Shown: piece after piece, positions 34,747 to 43,144 of the stretch
How the letters are laid out: every line of letters begins with the position of its first letter
Position numbering within the stretch: position 1 is the stretch's first letter
DNA from: Streptomyces megasporus
GTDB taxonomy: Bacteria > Actinomycetota > Actinomycetes > Streptomycetales > Streptomycetaceae
Assembly: GCF_000718985.1 (NCBI RefSeq)
Contig: NZ_JODL01000023.1
Location: 1-64,000, forward strand
Direction of reading: 5' to 3'
Length of the DNA: 64,000 nucleotides
Translations under genes and position numbers: made by a program
The notes under the pieces: generated by a model
Told to the model about the DNA's origin: nothing
The model's database searches: none
Seen by the model: the letters and a program-made list of their open reading frames with translations, nothing else

Positions 34747-36351
34747 ATGACAGTCCGAGCGCTACGAGCCATGGCGACCGCCGTGACGGCCGGCGCGCTG
34801 CTGGCGGGCACGGCCGCCTGCTCGGCGCCCTCCGAGGGAGATACCGCGTCCGGGGCGGGGGACACCCTGGTGGTGGGCATAGCCCAGGAGCCCGACACCC
34901 TCAACCCCCTGCTGGGCTACGGCAAGGACGGCAACTCCAAGGTCTTCGACGGACTGCTGCGGCACGACGCCGACATGGAGCTGCGGCCCGCCCTCGCCGC
35001 GGAACTCCCCGAGGTCGGCAACGGCGGCAGAACGTACACCTACACCCTCCGCGAAGGGGTGACCTTCAGCGACGGCACCCCCTTCGACGCCGAGGACGTG
35101 GTCTTCACCTACGAGACCATCCTCGACGAGAAGACCAACAACCCCTCCAAGGGCGAACTCGACGCACTCGCCGACGTCACCGCCGAGGACGACCACACCG
35201 TCGTCTTCGAGCTGAAGTACCCCTACGCCGCCTTCGCCGAGCGCACCGTGCTGCCCATCGTCTCCAAGGAGGCGTTCGAGGGGCAGGACGTCAACGCCGG
35301 CTCCCACAACACCGAACCGGTCGGCACCGGCCCGTACGTCCTCACCGGCTGGAGCAAGGGGGAGAAGCTCGTCTTCGAGGCCAACCCCGACTACTGGGGC
35401 GGCGCGCCGAAGGTGCGGAAGCTCACCATGGCGATCATCAAGGACGACGACATCCGCGCCACCCGCCTGCGCTCCGGCGAACTCGACGCCGCGATCCTGC
35501 CGCCCGTCCTGGCCGACACCTTCGCCAAGGACGGACGGGAGGCCGGCAAGCGCGTGATACGGGCGAAGACCGCCGACTTCCGCGCCGTCACCCTCCCCAC
35601 CGCCAACCCCGTCACCGGCGACCGCGCCGTCCGCCGCGCCCTCGACATCGCCGTGGACCGCGAGGCCATCGTGAAGAGCGTCCTGAACGGTGCCGGACGG
35701 GCCGCGTACGGGCCCGTCCCCACCGACAGTCCCTGGTTCGCGAAGGGCACCGAACGCCGCCACGATCCCGAACGGGCGAAGGAGATCCTCGACGAGGCCG
35801 GCTGGAAGCCCGGCCAGGACGGGGTGCGCCGCAAGGACGGCCGCCGCGCCGCCTTCACCCTCTGGTACCCCTCCGGCGACCGGCTCCGCCAGGAACACGC
35901 CCTCGCCTACGCCGCCGACGCCAAGAAGATCGGCATCGACATCACCGTCGAGTCCGGCACCTGGGAGGTCATCGAGCCGCGCATGGAGGACGACGCCGTC
36001 CTCTCCGGCGGCGGCAGCCCGGCCGACCCCGACTTCGACCTCTACTCGCTGCTGCACTCCTCCCTCGCCCTGGACGGCTTCAACAACATGGCCGCCTACG
36101 ACAACCCGGCCGTCGACCGGGCTCTGGAGGAGGGCCGCCGCGCGGGCGACCGCGACGACCGGGCCGAGGCCTACGCCACCGTCCAGCGCGAACTGGCCGA
36201 GAACCCCGGTTACACCTTCCTCACCCACGTCGACCACGTGTACGTGATGGACGACGCCTGGGAGGACATCACCACCCAGGTCGAGCCCCACGACCACGGC
36301 TTCGGCACCGGTCCCTGGTGGAACGTCGAGGACTGGCGGCCCAAGCGGTGA
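34747..36351 (+). CDS. ABC transporter substrate-binding protein, peptide/nickel (family 5) type
   Basis: A 534-residue secreted binding protein of the DppA/OppA family. The N-terminus is a signal peptide ending near Cys25 (weak lipobox TAAC). EPDTLNPLL, VTFSDGTPFDAEDVVFTYE, NTEPVGTGPYVL and FEANPDYWGG are family signatures. ATG 34747 is preferred over ATG 34738 because AGGGATG lies at the right distance. The C-terminal part contains LTHVDHVYVM and PHDHGFGTG, so several histidines are near each other; whether the ligand is a peptide, a metal chelate or a sugar cannot be told. Its stop overlaps the permease GTG, starting a five-gene coupled operon. Confidence 0.88.
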   Translation: MTVRALRAMATAVTAGALLAGTAACSAPSEGDTASGAGDTLVVGIAQEPDTLNPLLGYGKDGNSKVFDGLLRHDADMELRPALAAELPEVGNGGRTYTYTLREGVTFSDGTPFDAEDVVFTYETILDEKTNNPSKGELDALADVTAEDDHTVVFELKYPYAAFAERTVLPIVSKEAFEGQDVNAGSHNTEPVGTGPYVLTGWSKGEKLVFEANPDYWGGAPKVRKLTMAIIKDDDIRATRLRSGELDAAILPPVLADTFAKDGREAGKRVIRAKTADFRAVTLPTANPVTGDRAVRRALDIAVDREAIVKSVLNGAGRAAYGPVPTDSPWFAKGTERRHDPERAKEILDEAGWKPGQDGVRRKDGRRAAFTLWYPSGDRLRQEHALAYAADAKKIGIDITVESGTWEVIEPRMEDDAVLSGGGSPADPDFDLYSLLHSSLALDGFNNMAAYDNPAVDRALEEGRRAGDRDDRAEAYATVQRELAENPGYTFLTHVDHVYVMDDAWEDITTQVEPHDHGFGTGPWWNVEDWRPKR

Positions 36352-37424
36352 CGAGCCCGACCACCACGGAACCCGCACCGGGAGCGGAGGCGGGGACGGA
36401 GAAGGCCCCGCCCCGCCCCGTGTCCGTCCGGGGCCGGGGACTGCCCTGGGCGGCGATGGCCCGGCTGGCCGCACGGCGCGCCCTCGCCGCCGTGCCCGTG
36501 CTGGTCGCCGTCACCCTGGGCGCCTTCGCGCTGGCCGCCGCCTCCCCCTTCGATCCGGTGCGCCAGTACGCCGGAAGCGCCGGGCTGCGCGCCTCGCAGG
36601 ACACCCTCGACCAACTGCGGGAGAACCTCGCCCTGGACGGTCCGTTCACCGAGCAGTGGTGGCGCTGGCTCACCTCCGCCCTGGGCGGGGACCTGGGCTG
36701 GTCGGTGTCCCTGCGCCAACCGGTCGCCCAGGTCATCGGCGAGCGGATGGGCTGGTCCGTGCTGCTGTGCGCGATCGCGTTCGTCCTCGCGGTGGTGCTC
36801 GGGACGCTGCTCGGCGTCGTCGCCGCGCGCCGCCAGGGTGGATGGCTCGACCGCTGCGTCACCGGCGCGGCGTACGTCCTGCAGGCCGCCCCGCCGTTCT
36901 GGCTCGGCCTGCTCGCCGTCTGGTTCTTCGCCCTCCACCTCGGGGTGCTGCCCGCCGGAGGACTCACCGAGTTCGGCGAGGAGACGGTCACCGCCGGCTC
37001 GTTGGCCCGCCACCTGGCGCTGCCCGTCGGCGTGCTCGCCGTCTCCCAACTGCCGTGGTTCGCCCTCTACACGAGGCAGGGCGTCGCCGACGCCCTGCGC
37101 GAGGACCCGGTGCGCGGCGCCCGCGCCCGGGGCCTGCGCGAGCGGACCGTCCTGTTCGGCCACGCCCTGCGCTCCGGGCTGCTGCCGGTGCTCACCCTCG
37201 TCGGCACCCGCGTCCCCGAACTGATCACCGGGGCCCTGCTGGTGGAGACCGTGTTCAGTTGGCCCGGCATCGCCTCGGCGACCGTGCGGGCCGCCACCGA
37301 CAGCGACTTCCCGCTGCTGGCCGCGGTGACCGTGCTCGCCACCCTGGCCGTCCTCGTCGGAAACCTGCTGGCCGACCTGTTGTACGTGTTGGCCGACCCA
37401 CGGGTCGACCCGGAGGAGATGTGA
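36348..37424 (+). CDS. ABC transporter permease, DppB/OppB type
   Basis: A 358-residue inner-membrane permease with six predicted helices after a Pro-rich cytoplasmic N-terminus of ~45 residues. RRALAAVPVLVAVTLGAFAL is the first helix; LRENLALDGPFTEQWWRWL is the periplasmic loop; the EAA-type coupling loop reads RQGVADALREDPVRGARARGL. GTG 36348 overlaps the stop of the binding protein (GTGA), and its own stop overlaps the next GTG. Forms the channel with the DppC-type protein that follows. Confidence 0.9.
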   Translation: MTSPTTTEPAPGAEAGTEKAPPRPVSVRGRGLPWAAMARLAARRALAAVPVLVAVTLGAFALAAASPFDPVRQYAGSAGLRASQDTLDQLRENLALDGPFTEQWWRWLTSALGGDLGWSVSLRQPVAQVIGERMGWSVLLCAIAFVLAVVLGTLLGVVAARRQGGWLDRCVTGAAYVLQAAPPFWLGLLAVWFFALHLGVLPAGGLTEFGEETVTAGSLARHLALPVGVLAVSQLPWFALYTRQGVADALREDPVRGARARGLRERTVLFGHALRSGLLPVLTLVGTRVPELITGALLVETVFSWPGIASATVRAATDSDFPLLAAVTVLATLAVLVGNLLADLLYVLADPRVDPEEM

Positions 37425-38329
37425 CCACCGCCGACCCCACCAACGACACCAATCCCGGCACCGGCGCCGGCGCCGCCTGGCGCGCCGTCGGCGCCGACGG
37501 GCGTCGGGCCCGGACGCGGCGCGGACTCGTCCCGCTCGTGCTCGTGGCCGCCACCGTCCTCGCCGTCCTGGTCGTGCCGCCGCTGTTCCCCCTGGACCAG
37601 CAGGCCGTCGACCTCGCCGCCAAGCTCCGGCCCCCGTCCCCGGAACACCCGTTCGGCACCGACGAGATGGGCCGCGACCTGCTGCTGCGCTCCGTCTACG
37701 GGCTGCGCGTCTCGCTGCTCGTCGGCGTGGTCGCCGCCCTGGTGGCCACGGTCGTCGGCATCGCCGTGGGTGCCGCGGCCGGGGCGCTGGGCGGCACGGT
37801 CGACCGGCTGGTGATGCGCGCCGTGGACGTCTTCGCGTCCGTGCCCCACCTGCTGATGGGCATCTTCATCGTGGCGATGTTCCGGCCCGGCGTCTGGCCC
37901 GTCGTCGCCTCCGTCGGCCTCACCCACTGGGTGTCCACCGCCCGCATCGTCCGCGCCGAGGTGCACTCGCTGCGCGGCCGTCCCTACCTGGACGCGGCGA
38001 TCTCCGGCGGCGCGTCGCGGTGGCGGGTGACCGTACGGCACCTGCTGCCCGGTGTCCTGCCGCAGGCGGGGTTGGCGGCCGTGCTGATGGTGCCGCACGC
38101 CATCTGGCACGAGTCGGCGCTGTCCTTCCTGGGCCTGGGCATCCCCGCCCACCAGGCCAGTCTCGGCACCATGGTGGAGGCCGCGCGGGGCACGCTGCTC
38201 GCCGGCGCCTGGTGGACCACCCTCTGGCCCGGCCTGTTCATCGTCGTCCCCACCCTCGCCATCGCCGGGCTCGCCGGCGCCTGGCGCGAACGGATCAACC
38301 CGCGCCGCCGATCGGAGCTGATGCTGTGA
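37421..38329 (+). CDS. ABC transporter permease, DppC/OppC type
   Basis: A 302-residue permease with the DppC hallmarks: PPSPEHPFGTDEMGRDLLLRSVYGLR after the first helix, IVRAEVHSLRGRPYLDAAISGGA as the EAA coupling loop and SALSFLGLGIPAHQASLG near the C-terminus. Coupled by GTGA overlaps on both sides to the DppB-type and DppD-type genes. Confidence 0.92.
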   Translation: MTTADPTNDTNPGTGAGAAWRAVGADGRRARTRRGLVPLVLVAATVLAVLVVPPLFPLDQQAVDLAAKLRPPSPEHPFGTDEMGRDLLLRSVYGLRVSLLVGVVAALVATVVGIAVGAAAGALGGTVDRLVMRAVDVFASVPHLLMGIFIVAMFRPGVWPVVASVGLTHWVSTARIVRAEVHSLRGRPYLDAAISGGASRWRVTVRHLLPGVLPQAGLAAVLMVPHAIWHESALSFLGLGIPAHQASLGTMVEAARGTLLAGAWWTTLWPGLFIVVPTLAIAGLAGAWRERINPRRRSELML

Positions 38330-39312
38330 CGGCCCAGACGTCCCCACCTGTCCGGCTCTCCGTACGAGAGCTGTCCGTGCGCTTTTGGATGCGCGGCGGG
38401 CGCACCGTCGCCGCCGTGACGGACGTGTCCTTCGACGTGGCCGCGGGGGAGTGCCTGGCCCTGGTGGGCGAGAGCGGCTGCGGCAAGTCCGTGCTGACCT
38501 CCGCGCTGCTGGGACTGCTGCCCGGCAACGCCCAGGTGCGCGGCTCCGCCCTCCTGGACGGCCTCGACCTGATCGCGGCCGACGAGGCCACCCTGGCCCG
38601 CACCGTCCGCGGTCGGCGGGTGGCCCTCATCCCACAGAGCCCCGCCGCACACCTCACCCCGGTGCGCACCGTCCGCTCTCAACTGGAGGAGACGGTACGG
38701 GAGTTGACCGGGGCGCGCGGACACCAGGCGCGCGCCGCCGCCGAACGGGTCGCCGAGCGCGCCGCGTTCCCCGCCGACCACCTCGACCACCACCCCCACG
38801 AGCTCTCCGGGGGCCTCGCCCAGCGCGCCGCCATCGCCCTCGCCCTCGTCGGCGACGCGCCCCTGCTGATCGCCGACGAGCCGACCACCGGGCTGGACCG
38901 GGACCTGGTGGACCGTACCGTCGACGAACTCCGCCGCCACGTGGACGACGGGCACGGCCTGCTGGTCATCACCCACGACCTGGCCGCCGCCGAACGCGTC
39001 GCGGACCGGATCGCGGTGATGTACGCCGGACGTGTCGTCGAACTCGCCGACGCCGACGACTTCTTCGGCTCGCCCGGTCCCCGGCACCCCTACTCCCGCG
39101 GACTGCTGGACGCCCTGCCCGAACGGGCCTTCACCCCCATCCCCGGCATGCCACCGGAGCTGGACGCCCTGCCCGACGGCTGCGCCTTCGCCCCCCGCTG
39201 CCCCCGCGCCGACGCGGCCTGCGCCGCCGTCCCCGCCCTCACCGGCGCGTCCGGCCGGGCGGTCGCCTGCCACCACGCGTACGCCCGCACCCCGGAGACG
39301 GCCGATGTCTGA
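38326..39312 (+). CDS. ABC transporter ATP-binding protein, DppD/OppD type
   Basis: A 328-residue ATPase. Walker A GESGCGKS near 50, Q-loop IPQSPAAHLTP, signature ELSGGLAQR near 160, Walker B LLIADEPTTGLD and H-loop ITHDLAAAE. The C-terminal oligopeptide/dipeptide extension is present (RHPYSRGLLDALP and a Cys-containing FAPRCPRADAAC loop that may hold an iron-sulfur cluster in this family). GTG 38326 overlaps the preceding stop; its end overlaps the next start by 8 bp. Confidence 0.92.
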   Translation: MTAQTSPPVRLSVRELSVRFWMRGGRTVAAVTDVSFDVAAGECLALVGESGCGKSVLTSALLGLLPGNAQVRGSALLDGLDLIAADEATLARTVRGRRVALIPQSPAAHLTPVRTVRSQLEETVRELTGARGHQARAAAERVAERAAFPADHLDHHPHELSGGLAQRAAIALALVGDAPLLIADEPTTGLDRDLVDRTVDELRRHVDDGHGLLVITHDLAAAERVADRIAVMYAGRVVELADADDFFGSPGPRHPYSRGLLDALPERAFTPIPGMPPELDALPDGCAFAPRCPRADAACAAVPALTGASGRAVACHHAYARTPETADV

Positions 39313-40015
39313 GCCGATACCCGCGCCGGCCACCGGACCGGCCGCCGGACCGGCCGCCGCGCCGGCCCTCGAACTCCTCGACGTCACCGCCGGATACGAC
39401 CGCCGCGCCCCCGTGCTGGACGGGATCTCCCTGACCGTCGCCGCCGGCGAGTCCGTCGGTCTGCTCGGACCCAGCGGCTGCGGCAAGTCCACCCTCGCCC
39501 GCGTCGCCGCCCTGCTGCACCGCCCCTGGGCGGGCGCCGTACGGCTGGCGGGCCGGGAGGTGCGCGGCTTCCGCCATCGAGCCCCGCGCGAACTGCGCAC
39601 GTCCGTCGGCGTGGTCTTCCAGCAGCCCCGCCTCGCCGCCGACCCCCGCCTCACCCTCGCCGACATCGTCGCCGAGCCCCTGCGTGCCACCGGACGCCGC
39701 GCCGAGATCCCCGACCGCCTGCCCGAGCTGGCCGCCTCCGTCGGCCTCGGCGGCGACCTCCTCGCCCGCCGCCCCCACGAGGTCAGCGACGGCCAGCTCC
39801 AGCGCGCCTGCCTGGCCCGCGCGCTGGTCCTCCGCCCGAAGCTGCTGATCTGCGACGAGATGACCGCGATGCTGGACGCCTCCACCACCGCGGCCCTGGT
39901 CGCCGCCGTGGAGGACCACCGCCGCGCACACGGCACCGCGCTCCTCGCGGTCGGTCACGACCGGGTGCTGCTGAGGCGCTGGTGCGACCGGGTGGTGGAC
40001 TTCCCGCCCGCGTGA
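39305..40015 (+). CDS. ABC transporter ATP-binding protein, DppF/OppF type, short
   Basis: A 236-residue ATPase, shorter than typical DppF proteins (~320) because the C-terminal oligo_HPY extension is absent. Walker A GPSGCGKS near 60, Q-loop VVFQQPRL, a non-canonical signature VSDGQLQR in place of LSGGQ, Walker B LLICDEMTAMLD (Glu followed by Met-Thr rather than Pro-Thr) and H-loop VGHDR. It overlaps the DppD-type gene by 8 bp and ends the operon. Whether the altered signature lowers ATPase activity is unknown. Confidence 0.88.
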   Translation: MSEPIPAPATGPAAGPAAAPALELLDVTAGYDRRAPVLDGISLTVAAGESVGLLGPSGCGKSTLARVAALLHRPWAGAVRLAGREVRGFRHRAPRELRTSVGVVFQQPRLAADPRLTLADIVAEPLRATGRRAEIPDRLPELAASVGLGGDLLARRPHEVSDGQLQRACLARALVLRPKLLICDEMTAMLDASTTAALVAAVEDHRRAHGTALLAVGHDRVLLRRWCDRVVDFPPA

Positions 40016-40061
40016 CGCCGGGCGGGGGCCGTTTCCCGGGCGGCTTCCCGAGCGGTGCGGG

Positions 40062-41273
40062 TCACTGGCGGTAGCCGGCGAGGAAGCGGCCGATCCGACT
40101 GATGGCCGCGTCGAGGTCGTCGGCGTGCGGCAGGGTGAGGATGCGGAAGTGGTCCGGGCGCGGCCAGCTGAAGCCGGTGCCCTGGACGACCTGGATCTTC
40201 TCGCGGAGCAGCAGGTCGAGGACGAACCTCTCGTCGTCGTGGATGGGGTGGACGGCCGGGTCGATCCGGGGGAAGGCGTACAGCGCGCCCTTGGGCTTGA
40301 CGCAGGACACGCCGGGGATCTCGTTGAGCTTCCGCCAGGCGCGGTCGCGCTGTTCGTGAAGGCGTCCGCCGGGCAGCACGAGGTCCTCGATGGACTGCCG
40401 TCCGCCCAGCGCGGCCTGGATCGCGTGCTGCGCCGGGACGTTGGGGCACAGCCGCATCGAGGCCAGCATGGTCAGGCCCTCGAGGTAGTCGCGGGCGTGC
40501 TGCTTGGGGCCGGTGACGACCAGCCAGCCGGAGCGGAAACCGGCGACCCGGTACGCCTTGGACAGGCCGCTGAAGGTCAGGCACAGCACGTCGGGGGCGA
40601 GGAGGGCGGCGTGGTGGTGGACGGCGTCGTCGTAGAGGATCTTGTCGTAGATCTCGTCGGCGAAGACCATCAGGTGGTGCCGGCGGGCCAGGTCGAGCAT
40701 GCCCTCCAGCACCTCCTTGGGGTAGACGGCGCCGGTCGGATTGTTGGGGTTGATGATCACCAGGGCCCTGGTCCGGCTGGTGATCTTCGCGGCCATGTCG
40801 TCCAGGTCCGGCAGCCAGTCGGCGGACTCGTCGCACATGTAGTGCACGGCCTTGCCGCCCGCGAGGGTCGGGGCGGCCGTCCACAGCGGGAAGTCGGGGG
40901 CCGGGACGAGCACTTCGTCGCCGTCGTCGACCAGTGCCTGCACGGCCATCTGGACCAGTTCGGAGACCCCGTTGCCGAGGAACACGTCGTCCACGTCCAC
41001 CTCGGCGAGTCCGCGCTCCTGGTAGTGCTGGGCCACCGCCCGGCGGGCGGAGAGGATGCCGCGCGAGTCGCTGTAGCCGTGCGCGGTCGGCAGGGTGCGG
41101 ATGATGTCCTGCAGGATTCCCTCGGGCGCCTCGAAACCGAAGAGCGCGGGGTTGCCGGTGTTCAACCGCAGCACGCTGTGGCCGGCCTCCTCCAGGGCGT
41201 TGGCGTGTTCGACCACCGGGCCGCGGATCTCGTAGCAAACGTCGGTCAGCTTGCTCGACTGCTTGAACTCCAT
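40062..41273 (-). CDS. Pyridoxal-phosphate aminotransferase class I/II (alanine aminotransferase-like)
   Basis: A 403-residue PLP enzyme closest to AlaA/YfbQ-type alanine transaminases. EFKQSSKLTDVCYEIRGPV begins the protein; NPNNPTGAVYP carries the cofactor-binding Asn-Pro; DEIYDKILYD has the Asp for the pyridine nitrogen; and SGLSKAYRVAGFR contains the PLP Lys. ATG 41273 lies next to a 17-bp palindrome (41274-41290) that probably covers its promoter. Divergent from an HxlR regulator, which likely controls it (inference). Confidence 0.9.
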   Translation of the reverse strand: MEFKQSSKLTDVCYEIRGPVVEHANALEEAGHSVLRLNTGNPALFGFEAPEGILQDIIRTLPTAHGYSDSRGILSARRAVAQHYQERGLAEVDVDDVFLGNGVSELVQMAVQALVDDGDEVLVPAPDFPLWTAAPTLAGGKAVHYMCDESADWLPDLDDMAAKITSRTRALVIINPNNPTGAVYPKEVLEGMLDLARRHHLMVFADEIYDKILYDDAVHHHAALLAPDVLCLTFSGLSKAYRVAGFRSGWLVVTGPKQHARDYLEGLTMLASMRLCPNVPAQHAIQAALGGRQSIEDLVLPGGRLHEQRDRAWRKLNEIPGVSCVKPKGALYAFPRIDPAVHPIHDDERFVLDLLLREKIQVVQGTGFSWPRPDHFRILTLPHADDLDAAISRIGRFLAGYRQ

Positions 41274-41309
41274 ACTTGGTTTTACCAAGTGAGAGCTTGG
41301 AAAGTCCAA
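41274..41309. promoter_or_regulatory. Two adjacent palindromes between aminotransferase and hxlR-type gene
   Basis: ACTTGGT-TTT-ACCAAGT (41274-41290, 7-bp arms) and TTGGA-AAG-TCCAA (41297-41309, 5-bp arms) share a TTGG half-site and are spaced about two helical turns apart centre to centre. They fill the short divergent promoter region and are candidate binding sites for the adjacent HxlR regulator. TAGGCT at 41318-41323 sits 7 bases before ATG 41330, compatible with a leaderless transcript. Confidence 0.65.
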
Positions 41310-41329
41310 CCTTCCGTTAGGCTGGCGCC

Positions 41330-41920
41330 ATGCCACGCCGAAGGTACGACCAGTTCTGCCCCATCGCCCGAGCCCTGGACGTCGTCGGGGAGCGCTGGAC
41401 CCTGCTGATCGTCCGTGAACTGCTGGCCGGCCCCCGCCGTTACACGGACCTCCACGCCGACCTGCCCGGCGTGTCCACCGACGTGCTCGCGACCCGGCTG
41501 AAGGAGATGGAGCGCGAGGAGCTGGTCGCCCGCCGCCGCCTGCCGCCCCCGGCCGCGGCGTTCGTGTACGAACTGACCGAGCGCGGGCGCGGGTTGCTCC
41601 CCGTGCTGGCCGCGCTGGCCGACTGGGGCGCTCCCGCCCTCGCCGAGCGACGTCCCACCGACGCGGTACGGGCCCACTGGTTCGCCGTCCCGCTCATGCG
41701 GCACCTGGCCGAGACCACCGAGCGCACCGAAGGCGTCATCGAGGTCCGACTCGACGAGGGCACCTTCCACGTCACCCTCGACGAGACGGGGCCCGCCTAC
41801 GCCGACGGCCCCGCCGCGCACCCCGACGAGCGCCTCGTGATGGACACCGACACGGTGCTGAAGATCCTCGGTCAGGAGGAAGGGGGCCGGTTCCGGGAGC
41901 CGGGAGAACCGGTGGACTGA
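41330..41920 (+). CDS. HxlR-family transcriptional regulator
   Basis: A 196-residue winged-helix regulator. The HxlR signature is clear: DQFCPIARALDVVGERWTLLIVREL with the conserved Cys10, GPRRYTDLHADLPGVSTDVLATRLKEME and VYELTERGRGLLP. Cys10 can act as a redox or electrophile sensor in some members. The C-terminal ~90 residues form an extra domain with EVRLDEGTFHVTLD, found in a subgroup of actinobacterial HxlR proteins. It faces the aminotransferase gene across two palindromes and ends before a strong hairpin terminator. Confidence 0.9.
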   Translation: MPRRRYDQFCPIARALDVVGERWTLLIVRELLAGPRRYTDLHADLPGVSTDVLATRLKEMEREELVARRRLPPPAAAFVYELTERGRGLLPVLAALADWGAPALAERRPTDAVRAHWFAVPLMRHLAETTERTEGVIEVRLDEGTFHVTLDETGPAYADGPAAHPDERLVMDTDTVLKILGQEEGGRFREPGEPVD

Positions 41921-41951
41921 GACGCCGGTGGCCTGACGGGGTCTTCGATAC

Positions 41952-42003
41952 CGCCAAGGGGCGGGGTCGCCGAGGGAATCCTCGACGGCCCCGCCCCTTG
42001 GCG
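41952..42003. terminator. Long hairpin terminator after the HxlR gene
   Basis: CGCCAAGGGGCGGGG pairs with CCCCGCCCCTTGGCG; the stem continues inward through GTCG/CGGC-type pairs to CGAGG/CCTCG around GAAT. About 24 bp with one or two mismatches. Confidence 0.75.
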
Positions 42004-42080
42004 TGCGCGCGCCGATGGTGCGGAGTCGAGGCGCCGGACCCGATCGCGTTCACGGGGGTGGCCTGGACGACACCCGTGAT

Positions 42081-42095
42081 TTACAGTCTGTCTAA
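42081..42095. promoter_or_regulatory. TetR-like operator candidate before the diiron oxygenase
   Basis: TTACAGTCTGTCTAA is a near-palindrome (ACAG-T-CTGT core) about 120 bp upstream of the oxygenase ATG. The size and symmetry fit TetR-family operators; no tetR gene is adjacent. Confidence 0.4.
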
Positions 42096-42212
42096 CAAGA
42101 GCGGGGGTACCCCTCTCCGTGAGCCTCCGCGGACGAGGGGCGGACGGCGCCGCGACCGCCCCGCGACGCACGGGCGAACCAGGAACGTCACACACGCTTC
42201 GAGGAGCGCACC

Positions 42213-43127
42213 ATGGCCAGCAGCACCGTTCGGCCGAAGACGCAGGACCGGTCCCAGGAACACGATGTCGCCCGACGGCTGCTCGACTCGGCCGCGAAGC
42301 TGGCGTACGACCCGGCCACGGAGGTGGACTGGGAGACGCCGCTGGACAAGGACTTCCACGGCGCGAGCCCGGAGTGGAGCACCCTCTACGGCACGGCCTA
42401 CTGGAACGAGATGACCGAGGAGCAGCGCAAGGAACTGACGCGGCAGGAGGCCGCGTCGGTGGCCAGCACCGGCATCTGGTTCGAGATGATCCTCCAACAG
42501 ATGGTGCTGCGCGACATCTACGCGAAGGACCCGACCGACCCCGAGTTCCAGTGGGCCCTGACGGAGATAGCCGAGGAGTGCCGGCACTCGATCATGTTCG
42601 CCCGCGGCGCCGCCAAGTTGGAGGCCCCCCACTACCGCCCGCACCGGCTCGCGTTCGAACTCGGCCGGGCCTTCAAGACGCTCGCGTTCGGCGAGGTGGC
42701 GTACGCGGCGATCCTGGTGGCGGAGGAGGTCCTCGACGTCATGCAGCGCGACTGGATGCGCGACGAGCGGGTCGTGCCGTTCGTCCGCACCATCAACAAC
42801 ATCCACGTCGTCGAGGAGTCCCGACACATGAAGTTCGCCCGCGACGAGACGCGCAAGCGCCTCGCGGGCGCCGGGTTCCTCCGCCGCCGGATCAACGCCC
42901 TCGTGATCGCGATCGCGTCCTACGTCATCGTCACCAGCATGGTGAACAGGAAGGTCTACGCGAGGGCCGGCCTCGACGAGAAGCGCGCCGTCCGGGAGGC
43001 GAGGGCCAACGAGCACCACAAGGCCATGATGCGGTCGAGCTGTTCGGGCCTCATGGAGTTCCTGGCCTCCGCCGGTCTGCTCACCAAGCCGGCGCTCGTG
43101 TTCTACAAGCGCGCCAACCTGATCTGA
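42213..43127 (+). CDS. AurF-like diiron oxygenase
   Basis: A 304-residue non-heme diiron protein of the AurF/PF11583 type. Two metal-binding motifs are visible: EIAEECRHSIMF near 118-129 (ExxH) and VVEESRHMKFARDE near 200-213. ASVASTGIWFEMILQQMVLRD supplies another Glu-containing helix. AurF oxidises arylamines to nitro groups; for most actinobacterial homologues the substrate is unknown. GAGGAG precedes ATG 42213. The ferredoxin-reductase gene starts 17 bp downstream and is probably the electron donor, which makes a self-contained oxygenase system. Confidence 0.87.
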   Translation: MASSTVRPKTQDRSQEHDVARRLLDSAAKLAYDPATEVDWETPLDKDFHGASPEWSTLYGTAYWNEMTEEQRKELTRQEAASVASTGIWFEMILQQMVLRDIYAKDPTDPEFQWALTEIAEECRHSIMFARGAAKLEAPHYRPHRLAFELGRAFKTLAFGEVAYAAILVAEEVLDVMQRDWMRDERVVPFVRTINNIHVVEESRHMKFARDETRKRLAGAGFLRRRINALVIAIASYVIVTSMVNRKVYARAGLDEKRAVREARANEHHKAMMRSSCSGLMEFLASAGLLTKPALVFYKRANLI

Positions 43128-43144
43128 CCCCGGCGAACCGCGAC

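Noticed and set aside
34605..36345. Long plus-strand frame joined to the DppB-type permease
   Set aside because: Upstream of GTG 36348 it is Arg/Pro-rich shadow of the binding-protein gene in another frame; permease sequence starts only after the GTG.
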